NCBI GenBank assembly: GCA_021613335.1
Contig: JAJTWR010000465.1
Location: forward strand, 382,501-446,500
Origin: Whitmania pigra
Taxonomy: Eukaryota > Annelida > Clitellata > Hirudinida > Haemopidae
Length of the DNA: 64,000 nt
Direction: 5' to 3'
Under the pieces are notes generated by a model. The model was not told the DNA's origin. It did no database searches and saw only the letters and a program-made list of their open reading frames with translations. Made by a program: the position numbers and the translations under genes. Positions 14,954 through 27,871 of the stretch are shown here, in pieces; within the stretch, counting starts at the first letter, position 1; each line of letters begins with the position of its first letter.

Positions 14954-16160
14954 AATACTATAATTTCGAATAAAAATAAAACATCAAGGGTTCCGTAATA
15001 TTTGTCAATTTTTCTCCGAATAATATGTCTTTTTTATTTTATATCCAATTTATCAAGGACTGCCTTGTTTCAATGCTCAGATATTTCCAACAAAAACCCT
15101 GGAATTCATCGAAAAATTGTAATTGTTTCAAGAAGTAACTGATTTTAGCTCATGACTTCGTTAAATGTTGAACAATTATTAATTAATAAGCTTTAATTTT
15201 TAAAAGTCACGAATTCACATGATTGTAGGAATATTTTTCATATCAGACGATCACAAACAATCTGAATTATGAATAAATAAATGACAAAGCAAAGCATTCA
15301 AAAACAAGTTCGTGCCATTGATCCTCTAAACCCAACATCAAGTTCACAGGAATTTCTTGTAAACATCCCAAAGAATCACGAGCAATTGCTAAAAATAAAA
15401 CAAGAACACTTGAGGATTTTATGATTTTAATTCAAACTGTTCGTCACTGATGTAACGCATGATCGAATTTGAATGCGAAAAACGCTTTTTGATGAAAGGA
15501 ATGTTGGAATGATTACAGCAAAAGATGTTTTAATAAACAAATTGTCTTTTATTTATTATGTATGTTTTGTAGGATTTAAAATATGAATTGATGCTCATAT
15601 TAATGTTTCTGCTAAGAATGGGATTACACAAATGTTTCTCAGGCAATCATAGCTCTTAACAACCTGTTTAAAATTAATAATAAAACAGAACAAAGGTTGA
15701 CTATCTCAAAAATAATTGAAGTTGTTCCCAAATATTTTCAAAGTGATGTAAACGAAATCTCAGTCATTGTTAATGACAAATCAGAAAGGCACAAATCAGA
15801 ACTCTATGTAACATTATTGTGAAATCAATAACTGCATTATTTTTAATTGCATCAGAATAAAGGTGAGGGACAAGAGCGAGAAAAGTTTATTATTTCATTA
15901 CAATGCGATAAGAGCATAGGTGAATTGTGTCTCACTAATTATGATTTTCAATAATTTTCCCTTAATAATAAAGTGAGTAATATGAAATGAAAAGGCTTAT
16001 CAGAAGTGTTCGACCTAAAAATACCAAATGCACCTCACTTTGTTAACAACGAGAGGCTGGTACAAGGTGATTCTGCAAGCTGAATGCTCAGCAATTTTCA
16101 ATAAAAGCCCAGGACTTCATTGACAATCTGCTATTTTCATGCTGTGTCATTGATCGAAGC
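14954..16160. other. Region upstream of TEP-B
   Basis: Mostly AT-rich with no recognised gene. Two diverged blocks resemble each other: about 15070-15120 and 16080-16130, both with AATGCTCAG followed by CCAGGACTTCAT-like sequence. The second lies just before the TEP-B start codon. A 60-codon open segment at 15643-15822 is described separately. Confidence 0.4.
15643..15822 (+). other. Unassigned open segment, possible decayed exon
   Basis: About 59 sense codons ending in TGA, directly after a TTTCTCAG that could be a splice acceptor. Composition looks protein-like (ALNNLFKINNKTEQ.., KIIEVVPKYFQSDVNEI) but I recognise no family. It is as likely an old mobile-element fragment as an exon. Confidence 0.2.
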
Positions 16161-19100
16161 ATGAAGCAAATTACCATACTTTTGGTCTGCTATCTCACCT
16201 GCTTCAAGGCAGAGTTAGTGTAACATTTGTTTTTAGTGTCTTCCAGAGATGTAGTTATATTCATTTATCAACATTATTTATTTTTAAAGTGCATTTAAGA
16301 ACAATGTTATTGATTAATACTTGTTTTCACATTTAAGGAATTACACCTTGACAGCACCAAAGACATTCAGACCAGACTCGAGCTACAGATTTACTGTAAC
16401 TACGTATGGAAAAAAGAGGGCTGAATACCATTTGGAAGCCAGGATTGAAAATCCTTCCAACAGACAAGTCCTTGTTCAGAATGGTTTTGATGTCAAACAT
16501 CCAAGTGCGTTTTGTTTCAACTTTTACACTTTAATTTCTAATTTTTTAGCCTTAATTTTCCAGAAATATCAGAATTGTTGAAAATTAAATGCTTAAACTT
16601 TCGTAAACATTAGGTTATTTAAATTGTTTCAATGCAATATTTTAAAATTGTGAATTCTGCTAGAAAAGTTGTTCAATTCGTCTAAAAAAAAATCATTTTT
16701 TCAATTTGAAGATCCAAGTCAAGAATTCGAGTTGATTGTAAGTTTCAATTGCATTTCGTCACATAATCGCTAGTGAGTAGTAAAAATCATTTAACCATTA
16801 TAAATTTCTGTTATCATATGATAGATGTGTCAATTATATCTTAATCTACTTTATTTAACTGTATTAAAGATACCAAATAACGTTTACGGACAAAGTTGGT
16901 TTAACTTCGTTGTCAATGCCTCTGGTGACGTCAACTTCAGTGGCTCCCATCAAGTTCAAACTGTTACGAAGACACACTCCCTCTTCATCCAAACTGACAA
17001 ATATCTTTACAAACCAGGACAAAAAGGTTTGTTTAATGACATTAAATTAATGACGTTGTCAACATTTATTAGAGAAAGTTTATTAGTATTACCAAGAAGG
17101 ACAAATTATAATAACATATCTTATGAATCCCATTGCATTCCAAAGATAGGCATTCAGCTGGTACTGACTTGACAGATCAGCTTCAACGTTATTAATAAAC
17201 TCGTTATGTTAACCTGTTAAGTAATTACCATAACCAGATCGTGTGATTTATAAATAAATGTAACTAATTATGATCAGAAATTTCTGCAACTTTTGCAGTC
17301 TTATTCCGAGTCTTGGGAATCAATGCTGAATTGAAGCCTTACACTGGACCAATCAGTATCACAATTTATGTTCGTAGGATTTTTATATTTTGAATTTATA
17401 TTGTCTCCATGGAAATACAAATTCAAATTTTGATGTTTTAAAAAAGAAAATTTTTATATTATGGATGCAAGACAAGGCAACTAAATGAAACATTTAAAAA
17501 GTTGCATATTTACTTACATCCACATCATTACTGGCCAATAAATTAATCATACATTTTGTTTATAAACTGATTATATTTTTTGCTCTTTCATTATAAGGAT
17601 TAATAAAAACATTTCCCAACAAAAATCATTGCATTACTTTGTCAGTTAATCTATGCAATGTTATATTATAGGATAAATCGGACAATAGAATTTATCAACA
17701 AGAAGATCAAAAGAATGCTTCAGGTATCATCAAATTTTGACGAAAGTATGATTAGATATTTGATAAAAGTATTTGTTGTAAAGGTGTCATCAACGGACAT
17801 CTTCAGCTTTCCGACATCACTCCACTTGGCCAATGGAAAATCGTAGCTGAATCGAAGGTATGATTGTGCCTATTGATTTTAAATGAATTACAAACTTCAA
17901 CATCAGAAACAAAATATTATCAGATGTTAAAAAAAGAGATATATTTTGAAGTGGCCGAATATGGTAAGTTTTAACAAATTTAAGAAGAAATAAAGTTAAA
18001 AAATAAATTTAGTTTCAATTAAATTTTTTATTTATTTTGCTTTTTAAAGTTTTACCAAAGTTTGAAGTAAAGGTTTTGGTGCCAAGTTATTTTTTAATCA
18101 ATAAAAACAACCCTTCTGCTCAGAAACCACTTACTATAACAACGATGGCAACGTAAGAACATTATTCAATTAGGTAATATGTTCAGTTAATGAATCTAGC
18201 TGATTTTAAGCTTGAATTTGAAGGTACACTTTTGGCAAGCCTGTGAAAGGATTCGCACTTATATCCATATCTCTAAAATATCCATATTACAGAAGTGACA
18301 ATTCGACACCTTACATTCACAAGAATGTCAAAGTTGGTTTGATTAACAATTATAGTGAATTATAATCCAATGTCCAAATAAAAATGCTTTTTGCCTCTTT
18401 GGGACAGCTTAAGATTTGTCAGAGGAAAATTTTGCCGTTAATTTGACCACATGTACAGTAGTAACTATATGTTAATGGTTATCCAAAAAATAACCCACAA
18501 TTGACGGGGCCGTTTTGATGGGGTGCCCAACGCTAATAGTTTAGCAGGCAAGCCAGGAGTAAAAGCATCATTAAGAGCGAATAGAAGAAATATTTTCGAT
18601 GTATTTGGAATGTGTGAGTCTACTTGGATAAGACCAAACGATTCTAGCCGTTTGACTAAAGAAAGTTAATTCGTAACTGAAAATTGTATTTAACGATTTT
18701 TCCAAAATATCTTGTTTTACCGACATTGCGAAATAATTACTTTAAGATGGAATTCAAATTAAAAATGCCTCATTGTGCCATAGCCTCGTTATTTTAGTAC
18801 ATTTATTTATTTGTAATAATTTATTTGTATTTTTTCACGATAGCTTTTAGATGGCAAAGCGGATATATCACTAACTTTGGAAGAGCTCAATCAACTCTCA
18901 AATGGAGGTATTTCTGCAAATTACTACAGCCTATTTGTTCAGTCAAATGTAACAGAAGAAGTGACAGGAACAATATTGCAAGGAAATAATACTGTTCCAA
19001 TTGTTGCAAATAAATACAAATTAAAATTATTAAGCATCTCAGCTAGCAACTTTAAGCCTGGCTTCAACTATAAAGCTTATGTAAGTCATACATGTTTTCT

Positions 19101-22100
19101 GTTCATGATCAATTTATTTGAACTGCATTTCAATGTGCCCGTTTATCAGTCTCCTTCTGCAAGACGATATTTGTCGTTAAATAAAACGTAGTGTATTTGT
19201 TATAAATTTGGTTAAATTGCTTTGTCTTTATGGAATTCTGTTTCAGTTTAGTCAACTAATTAATTTATCATTCTTAGGTCCAGTTAAGTCAAGCAGACGA
19301 TTCGGCACCTCTTCCGGCAGACATAAAATATCCAAACGGTATATTCAAGTCCCTGACTGTAGAAGTGACCAGTTACAGACCGATAACCTATAACTCGCAA
19401 ACCACAACCATGAGATATTTTTGGTATCCAACTTCACAATCTAACGTAGAAAAACCTTTTTACGTGTCAGTTGAAGCCAAAGGTTACATATTTTTCGAAA
19501 TACCCACAGAAAGTAAATGGAGCAGTATGAACGTTCTGGTTAGTTTGGATTTTTTTTATCTATTTATGATCTCAAGTTATGGAATGCCATTTGTCATGCT
19601 TTGTCTAAATTATTGATTCAAAATCTTAAACTATTATGTTAACTTGTTTATTTAGGTTTCCTTCTTTGATCAAGAATCTCGTACTAATGCCACAGTTTAT
19701 AAAAGTTTGGATCCGCTTCAAGTCAGAGATAAAAAATATATTCAACTATCACTACCAGAAAACGATGAAGTCATCAAGGTTTAAAATATTCTTTCAAAAG
19801 TTCTTTAATCTTTAATTCTTTAAGGTTTTTTAATCTTTAAGTTTTCTTAAAACATGCACTTTTATTATTTCAGGCGAAATCCAGGTTGAAATTGAATGTC
19901 AGGACAAGCGAATTAATAACACTGTTTAATTATGAAGTAAGTTTATCGGTTGTATTTGTATTTGTTTGTATTTATGTTCCTCAAATGTATGAACTTTACT
20001 CTGCAGTAAGATTAAGAAGTAATGGTTTTCGATATTTACTATTGCTATCATTATCATCGTCGTCGTCGCCAAATGTCATCGTCATCATCATCGTGAACTG
20101 TAGTAAGAATTATAATACACTGAACACACAAAATCATCTTTTGATTTATTTACCTGATGCATTTTGTTTTTAGGTTCTTGGAAAAGGAAAATTACTTATT
20201 AGTGATTCTTATTCTTCCTCAAAACCTTCTAATGATATTGATTTTACAATTTCAATTTCTGAAAATTTGGCTTTAAATTTGGCTCCTACTGCAACAATAG
20301 TTGTCTCCTGCGTAACTTCTACTGGAGAACTTGTGGCAGACAGTCTTGTCCTTTCAGTAACAGATTACTTTGCTAATAAGGTTTTAGCATTTTCACAGTT
20401 CAAAATTGTCAGGTTTCATTAAAAGTAATTTATTTTCAACAATGACCAATTATTCAAAAACATAAAGGTGGCAATATCTTTCGATCCGAAATCGACTACA
20501 CCTGGAAAGGAGGTGACACTGCGTGTGAATGCATCTGAAAATTCATTTGTTTCCTTGTTAGCAGTGGATCAGAGTGTCCTTCTACTCAGTTCAGGAAATG
20601 ATATCACTACAAACATGGTAAGAAATAATTGTAATGTTTACGTGCTATCTTTGCATGTTATTAAAATTATTTTATGCAAATAAATAAAGAAGTATCATAT
20701 CGAGCTTACATGTTTAAGTTTTTTTCGTAATATCAGCAATCTTTTCCAATTTTAGCAAAATAAAGTCTGACTAATAAACATTGGTTTATTGATTTGAATT
20801 ACATATTTAAATTATTCTAAATCACATTTTCAGATCGAGAAAGACATTTACAGCTATGAAGGACTAGGAACGTATGAAGAAAATTTTATCTTTTTTGGCA
20901 GATTCTGGTGTCCAGTTTGGAGGGGTGGGCAAGACACCAATAGAATTTATGATGTATGTTTTTTTAAATTATCATTTCCGTGTTCATAACTGTTATGAAG
21001 TTATTTAATAAGTGCCAGTCTTAGTCAAACAGGAATGGGAACTTACAGCGTGTCTTACATAGCATAAATGTTACTCACAATTTATGTATATCTCGTTTTG
21101 TTTCTTCAATTTTCTAATTATTATAAATTTTTTGCCAGAATTTAATTTAATTTTTCAGAATGCTGGTCTATTCGTACTCAGTGACTACCACGTTAACCGT
21201 TACATACAGCCTTTTTATTGGAACTACATGTTTGGTAAATGAGAAAATTATGCATATTCGCCGTAATTGTTGCTAAATTGTGCAATTACTTTTAAATAAG
21301 CAGCTGCTACAGGTTTAAAGGGTGTTCAAGGTCCGCGGGGTCCTCTAGGACCTCTAAATTCACCAAACTCGCCAAATTCATCACCACAAGAAACTATATC
21401 CCTGAGGAAAGTTTTTCCAGAGACTTGGATTTGGAGTGATGCACTAGTAGGGTTTGTAATGTTTCATATGTTTATATGTTAATATGTGAGGTGTGCAAAC
21501 TTTGATTAGGGGCCTCCGTATTATCGCATCTGATAATGGTGGCAAGCTTCATAAGGCTTCCTGTTAGCAGCCCAGCTTGAAATGTTGAAAGCTTTTAATG
21601 TTCGCATCACAAATAGATGCTTAGAACGGCGTTCATGCGGGGTCAGCTTTCGTGAGAGATGAAAATCTTAATCACTAGACCTTGTAGGTGCAGCATGACT
21701 TGTTTCGGTAGGAGCGCTACATAAATCATGCATATGGCTCCATTAGCAACTAAAATCCTAGCTGCCTGGAAAAATGTATATTACTAAATGATTAACAAAA
21801 CTAGCCTCTTAAACTCTGAATGAGGCGCTGCATAAATGAACTATATTTACAAATTACTAATTTTATGGGGAGCGAGTAGTCATAAACTCGCGATGGTGTT
21901 CGGGGCTCCAAAATTCAATCAAATAGAATCCAACTATCCAGCTTCTTTATCTTAGAATTTGTTTCAAGATATTTGAATAAGCAACGTTCTTTGCAGCAAA
22001 TTATTAGTCGGGGTTTTCCATTAATTTTTGGATTACAGTTATTAAACAATTGCCTCAGATACAAACTCTGACCTACTTTAGGATTTAACGCTTTGATTTG

Positions 22101-25100
22101 AAGTTGCTTTTGTAGGGTTGACGGATTAAAGATATAATCCTATATTCGTTAGACATACTTAAACTAAATGATTACTATAAGGTTTAAGGTATTTCACTTT
22201 TTATATGTGACTTTCATTTTATAGATCCAACGGATTCCTAGAATTGAAGTATGAGGTTCCCGATACAATGACTTCGTGGATTGCCACTGCTTTTGCAACG
22301 AACGCTAAATTTGGACTCGGTGTTGCTAACAGTTCTGCTAAGGTCGTTAGCTACTAAAATATCTGCCTAGAGTTTTTGCATATACAAAACAACTTAAGAC
22401 GAATATTGCTAAAATAAATATTTATTTGTTGAATTTGTTGACATATTTGAATGAATCACTTTTACCGTTTTTTAATTTTTTAATTTTTTTAATGAATTTT
22501 AATTTTAGGTAACGGTAATAAAACCATTCTTCATAAACCTCAACTTTCCTTCGTCAATCATAAGAGGAGAACAGTTTGCCGTTCAAGTGACTCTGTTCAA
22601 CTATTATGGAATGGACCTAACAGTAACAATTATTTATGGACTATCTGGGTAAGTTTAACATACATTAATGAAACTGAAATATTTATCTTAGGTGGATGTG
22701 AGTCTTGCAAAATCTAACTATTTTCAAATAATAAAATGCACGAGTGGAACTGAAAATCTCGTCAATGAAGATGCATCCAAAAATGTGAAGGTATGAATAA
22801 ATTAATTAACATGTGCCTTATATTTTGTTACCAACAATGCTTCTGCATGCTATATTTTAATCAGTAATAACTTATTTAATGTTGTTTTTAGTATTTTGAA
22901 CAATTAAAGCAATTTATTAACAATTGAAAGTCAATAAAATCTGGCCATTCAGTATCCAAACAATATTAATATTATATAAATGATTTATTATTTCAGGTTT
23001 CAAACAATGACATGTTGACAGTTTATTTTTGGATTGTTGCAACTTCATTGGGTCAGATTCCAATCGAAGTAAAAGCTGTTGCTGGAGTGGCTGCCGATGC
23101 TCTCGTTGTTAACTTACTCGTCAAGGCATGCAATTCTAAAACATTTTTGGTAACTCATAAAGTCCGATGACTTAATGAACTTTTTGTAATGACCCTTAGC
23201 CTGAAGGTCAACCTCAAACCTACAGTTCATCGTCATTGATCAGGATTCCACAAGAACAATCGAACACTATAAACTTCGATGTATCATTACCACCCAAAAA
23301 TATCCTTGTGCCTGGCTCGGTCGTCATCGAAGTTACAGTTATTGGTATTTTTAATGTTGTGTTATAATTTATTAAATGACTGGATTCATTTGATGAAAAA
23401 AAAGAATCAACCATTAAGACAAACAGTAATTGCCAATAACTTAATATCCAATTAATTGCATTAATAGGCGACATTCTTGGGACTGCATTCAATAATTTGG
23501 ACCAGCTTCTGCAAATGCCTTTCGGATGTGGAGAACAGAATATGGTTACTCTTGCTCCCGATGTTTACATCGTCCAATATCTCACTGCCACAAATCAACT
23601 TACTGAAGAGATTAAGTCTAAAGCATTGGAATTTATTAACCAAGGTTATTATCCCGCTTAGTATTTTTTCAGCTTTGTTCAATAATAGAAGTGAAAGGTA
23701 AACATATCATTTAGTATTTTGATTATGGTAATCCACATTTAGCATTTGCAGCGTTATCTCAGCTATTTAGTTTTGTTTATACAAATACAATTATCTTTTG
23801 CATAGGATACCAACGACAATTAACTTATCAACGGATAGATGGATCCTTCAGCGCTTTTGGTGACAACGATCCTGCTGGAAGCGTTTGGTTTGAAATAAAA
23901 TAATAATAAATAAGAATGATAAACAGTTTTAACAAATCAAGTTTATTAATTTTTAAATTGTTCCAAAGTATGTTTTCTAAGCAATGTTGCAGCCTTATTA
24001 TTTATCATTAATGAGTTCTTACCTTAATTCTTAAAATTGTAATATTGAGACGATTTTTATTTTCATATTTCAGGCTTAGTGCTTTTGTTGCAAAAGTATT
24101 CAGACAATCAAGCAAATATATTTCGATAGATGACAGCAAGATAGCTCGTTGCTTAACATGGATTTTGCAACACCAAACCTCTGAAGGTGTTTTTGCTGAA
24201 CCTCCTAATGGCAGAGTTATTCACACTGCAATGCAGGTAAAGTGGCAAAAAAATGTGAGAAGTTTTAGTAATGTTGAAGATAAATTTAGCTAATCTTGTG
24301 GAATTGTAAATTTAAAATTTTGAAGTAGTGTAAAAATAAAACACTTTTTACTTTAAGTAACATTGACCAAAATAGGGATTTAACAAAATCTTCTCAAAGT
24401 AATGTTGTAAATGTATATTCCAGTAATTATATGTTCCTTTTGTTAAGAAAATTTTGAAACCAAATTAACAACCATTTAATAAAAAAAACATCATTGGATC
24501 TTCTATTTTTGTAACAGTGTCAGAGATTAGAAACATGTATAAAATATCAATGAATCCTACTTATTGAGTTTAATTCGAAAAGTGATGCGAACGGTGTTGT
24601 ACATCAAAAGGTTTTATGTCAATGATAAAACAATTAGAATGATAATTTCTGGATCAGATTCTAGCTTTTAAAGAATTTGGAATATTTTTAACATTTCAAA
24701 ATTATTAGAATTAGTTCAATATTTAACAGGGTGGAGCATCATCTGGTGTTAGTCTTACAGCTTACGTTGTAATCTCTTTTTTGCTGAACAGAAACACCGC
24801 TGGGGTAATCTTAGAAATCTTAGAAATTATTTTAAATCACACTTTATAGTGTTGAATGTTGAATAAAGATAGAACATTATACATTGAAGATAGAGCTTTA
24901 TAACAAGATATTGAATGGAATTTAATTACTGCAGGTAAACAACATCCACGAAAAAATCCAGCTGACCATATCCTACCTGGAGGCACAGTACAATTCATTT
25001 TCCAACGATAGCTATGTCCTCAGCATTATTGGATACGCATTTTATTTGTCGGGAAGTCCCAAACTAAATCATATCATCCAACTTTTAGACTCATTAGCAA

Positions 25101-27164
25101 TTAATGAAGGTTATTATATCCATTGTTTGTTACTATTTACACGGTTATTTGAAGTCGTTATGCTAATTTAATGCTTCACCAGTTAGGAAATATTATTTAT
25201 TTAATACAAATTCAATATGAAAATAGATGGCATGAAATATTGGCGCAAAGTCATCGAAGATCTAAATCAACCTGCTTCTTGGAGACCACCTTATGAGGCA
25301 GCCCACAGTCAAGATGTCGAGATGGCATCGTATGTTCTGCTTATTTACTCTTCCAAAAGTGAATTCAGTAATTCTCTTCCAATTGCAAAGTGGCTCATCA
25401 GTAAAAGGAATCCACAAGGAGGTTTTGTTTCCACTCAGGTTAAATAACATAAGCTGTTTTATTAAGTATTGATCTATATTTATTTTACAAATATGCATTG
25501 GTTGTGGCACCATAAGTAAACATAAACTCATTTTTAATTATTGAATTACATGAATAATTATTGGTAAGATTTTGAATTCGCCATTGTTCCAAGATTGTTC
25601 TTTGTGGTATCCTTCAGTTCAAATCAATCACTGTATTATCATAAAAGAAAAAAATAATGTAGAATCGTAGAGCTCAATTTTAATAAATAACCAGAAACTT
25701 CACATAAGTTTGATAATATTTAAAATGGTTTAACATGACTAGGATACTGTTCTCGGCTTTGAAGCTTTGGCAGTATTTGGAAGATTGATTTTACCGCCAA
25801 ACATTTCTGATGGTCTCACTTTGAAAGTCAGTCAAGATGCAACGTCTGAAGTTTACACATTTGCAGCTATAAACAAAAATTCTGCCCTTCTACTTCAGTC
25901 TCATCAGGCAAAAGTTTTCTTTGAGTGTTAAAAAATGGAACATTTATTAAATGTTATAAACTTTTCTTAAGGTTTAATGAATGTCTAGTTTGGCAATTTA
26001 TGAATATGATCGCAAAGTTAATTTTTTGTTTGTTTCTAATATATGTTATGTCAATAAAATTTCAACAGCTTATTTCTATAACCAAATGTTAAACAACATC
26101 TTAGTGCTCACAAAACATGTTTTAACCAGCTTCCATCAAATGCAACGAAAGTTACAGTTTCTGCAACTGGTCAAGGATTAGCTCTTGTTCAAGTATGTAA
26201 AATAAAAATATCGAAATTATATATATTTTATAAAAACCAGGATCTAAATATTTAATAAAATCCTTAATTGAGCAATATTCGTTTCTATTCGCTATTTAAA
26301 TGTTTCTTTTCAAATATGCTGTAATATATTGATGTTGATGTTTTTCAGCTAAATGTGAAATATTACATAAATTCACCCAATGAGAACCAACTCATTAAGC
26401 AGACATTGATAACAAATTCTAGCAACTCTAAACTCGACCTTAAAATTTGTGTATCGTGAGTTTCATAAATTTGAATCTTGCAATATCTTTGATTAAATAA
26501 TTTAAAATAACTTTTAATTTGTTAATGCAGGTAATAAATCAAGCCTATTAACAATTAAAATAATTTCTAAATTGTTTCTAGGTGGCTAGGAAGCGAAGTG
26601 ACTGGAATGGTTTTAACGGAAGTGAATTTATTGACTGGATTCACTCTCTCCGGTGATTATGCCAGTGTTTTGGTAAACGAAATTGGAACTGTTTTCAAGA
26701 GACAAGAATTGAGTGGCAATCGCCTTTCAATATATTTAGATGGGGTTTGTTTTTATAATTTCAGAACCTATTTAAAGTACATTAATAATTTGCTTAACAA
26801 TTATTGCGATAATTTATAAAGTTCTGCGCAATTGAATGAAATTGACATTTATTAATTTTTTTCTGCAACTGAACATTGCTATTCAGGTAACAGAAAAAGA
26901 TATCTGCTTTACTGTGAAGATGGAGAGGACATTTTATGTCAAGCTGGTCAAACCAGCATTGGTGAAGACATATCGATATTACTCTCCAGGTTAGACGCAC
27001 TAATAAAGTTATGACTATTTAAGTTAAGAAACCTAAAGTCTGATTTAATAACTAATAAATATAACTTTATAAAAAAAATCAAAGGTCAAGTGGTGAGTGG
27101 ATATTATTCACCAACATCAACTTCGGAATCATGGACTGCCTGCGACCCTCTCTTCACCGAGTGA
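16161..27164 (+). CDS. TEP-B: complete thioester-containing protein gene, 36 exons, about 1469 aa
   Basis: Secreted thioester protein (TEP/CD109/C3 superfamily). Exons: 16161-16213, 16338-16504, 16712-16737, 16870-17026, 17299-17369, 17672-17723, 17784-17857, 17924-17963, 18050-18152, 18224-18332, 18844-19080, 19278-19538, 19656-19778, 19874-19936, 20174-20380, 20468-20617, 20834-20953, 21159-21234, 21301-21451, 22225-22342, 22509-22622, 22692-22790, 22997-23125, 23200-23344, 23468-23644, 23806-23887, 24074-24236, 24730-24804, 24935-25109, 25227-25438, 25743-25907, 26130-26192, 26349-26455, 26582-26744, 26887-26989, 27085-27164. The lengths sum to 4410 nt, exactly in frame. The start was chosen because exon 1 encodes a signal peptide (residues 1-17, hydrophobic [11 protein letters not shown]) that joins in phase to [11 protein letters not shown], the usual mature N-terminus. 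MG domains follow ([29 protein letters not shown]), then a variable bait-position segment (697-734), FPETWIW (735-741), thioester GCGEQ (968-972), catalytic-type His1085, and the MG8 end. Two introns have GC donors (23126, 25908). The tail lacks the Cys cluster of insect TEPs. Confidence 0.92.
18501..18527. mobile_element. Relic of the MITE family in an intron of TEP-B
   Basis: TTGACGGGGCCGTTTTGATG followed by GGGTGCCC resembles the right end of the MITEs at 1896 and 12037. No left end or target duplication can be seen. Probably an old, eroded copy. Confidence 0.4.
21301..21451 (+). other. TEP-B exon 19: variable, collagen-like bait-position exon
   Basis: Encodes residues 697-747. It opens with five consecutive Gly-X-Y triplets ([15 protein letters not shown]), then a Ser/Pro/Asn-rich stretch, then the conserved FPETWIWSD. 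In alpha-2-macroglobulin the protease bait lies at this position, and in Drosophila TepII this position is encoded by alternative exons. The acceptor is AAGCAG, a NAGNAG site that could add or remove one Ala. Confidence 0.8.
23468..23644 (+). other. TEP-B exon 25: thioester exon
   Basis: Carries [20 protein letters not shown]. The Cys and Gln of GCGEQ form the internal thioester that lets activated TEP/C3/alpha-2-macroglobulin proteins attach covalently. Equivalent exons: 226-402 (A) and 38470-38646 (C). TEP-D is cut before this exon. Confidence 0.95.
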
Positions 27165-27271
27165 ACCTACCTAAACGTTCATCCATGTGAAGATATTTGC
27201 TTTATCGTAAAATTACAGATAATAATTTTATGCTTTATTGACATCTTTTGAAATGACATAAAAGGGTTTTC

Positions 27272-27277
27272 AATAAA
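27272..27277 (+). promoter_or_regulatory. Candidate polyadenylation signal of TEP-B
   Basis: AATAAA 108 bases after the stop codon, at the same relative place as in TEP-A. Confidence 0.55.
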
Positions 27278-27871
27278 AATCTTTTTATCATTGCTACTAG
27301 ATTCTTGGCAATTTCCGCTGAATTTTCATTAGAACGGGCTACGTAAGGAAAAATTTGTCGCATGCGACCCTCTTTTCAGATAATGGACTTAAGCAAGCAT
27401 TAATTGGAACGAAAAGCTATCGGTTTTGTCAAAAATTCTCTATTTACGGTGATACATTTTAATAGTTAAAAAATAATATAATTTCACTGAAAATTTCTAT
27501 ATATGTTCTTCTGTTCGATAATCGTACAAATTTAGTAAATAACTTATACTAACATTAAAAAAACTTGTTTACTGCGTTTGCTTGTTTAATATTGTAAGGA
27601 CTAAAATATTGAACGTGTACTCTTTGAATTATGTTGCCTTATAATCTTATCCAGATCTTCGAAACAATATTTTCAAAGTTACACGGTGCTTAAAATGTAC
27701 TAAATTAGAGAGCTTTAAAATCTGCACTGATGGTATTATGCGCATAAAAAAAAGAAACAAAATTAAAAATGCTTTTGCCTGTAATTACACAAATGACAAA
27801 GGGTTATTCAAAACAGTCACTTTGCAAAAGAAGCATATGTAACGGAGAAATTTCAGCAAGGGCTCGTCAGC
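27278..27871. other. Intergenic stretch between TEP-B and the lectin-like gene
   Basis: AT-rich with no ORF of interest. Homology to the TEP-A 3' flank stops at about 27290. It should contain the promoter of the downstream gene; I see no clear core promoter motif. Confidence 0.4.

Noticed and set aside
17658..17846. 62-codon ORF reading through TEP-B exons 6 and 7
   Set aside because: Wrong frame across exon 6. The spliced frame gives [10 protein letters not shown] and then [16 protein letters not shown], matching the paralogues.
21452..22224. tRNA-derived SINE in TEP-B intron 19
   Set aside because: The sequence is slightly GC-richer, but I could not find A and B boxes or a tail that would support it.
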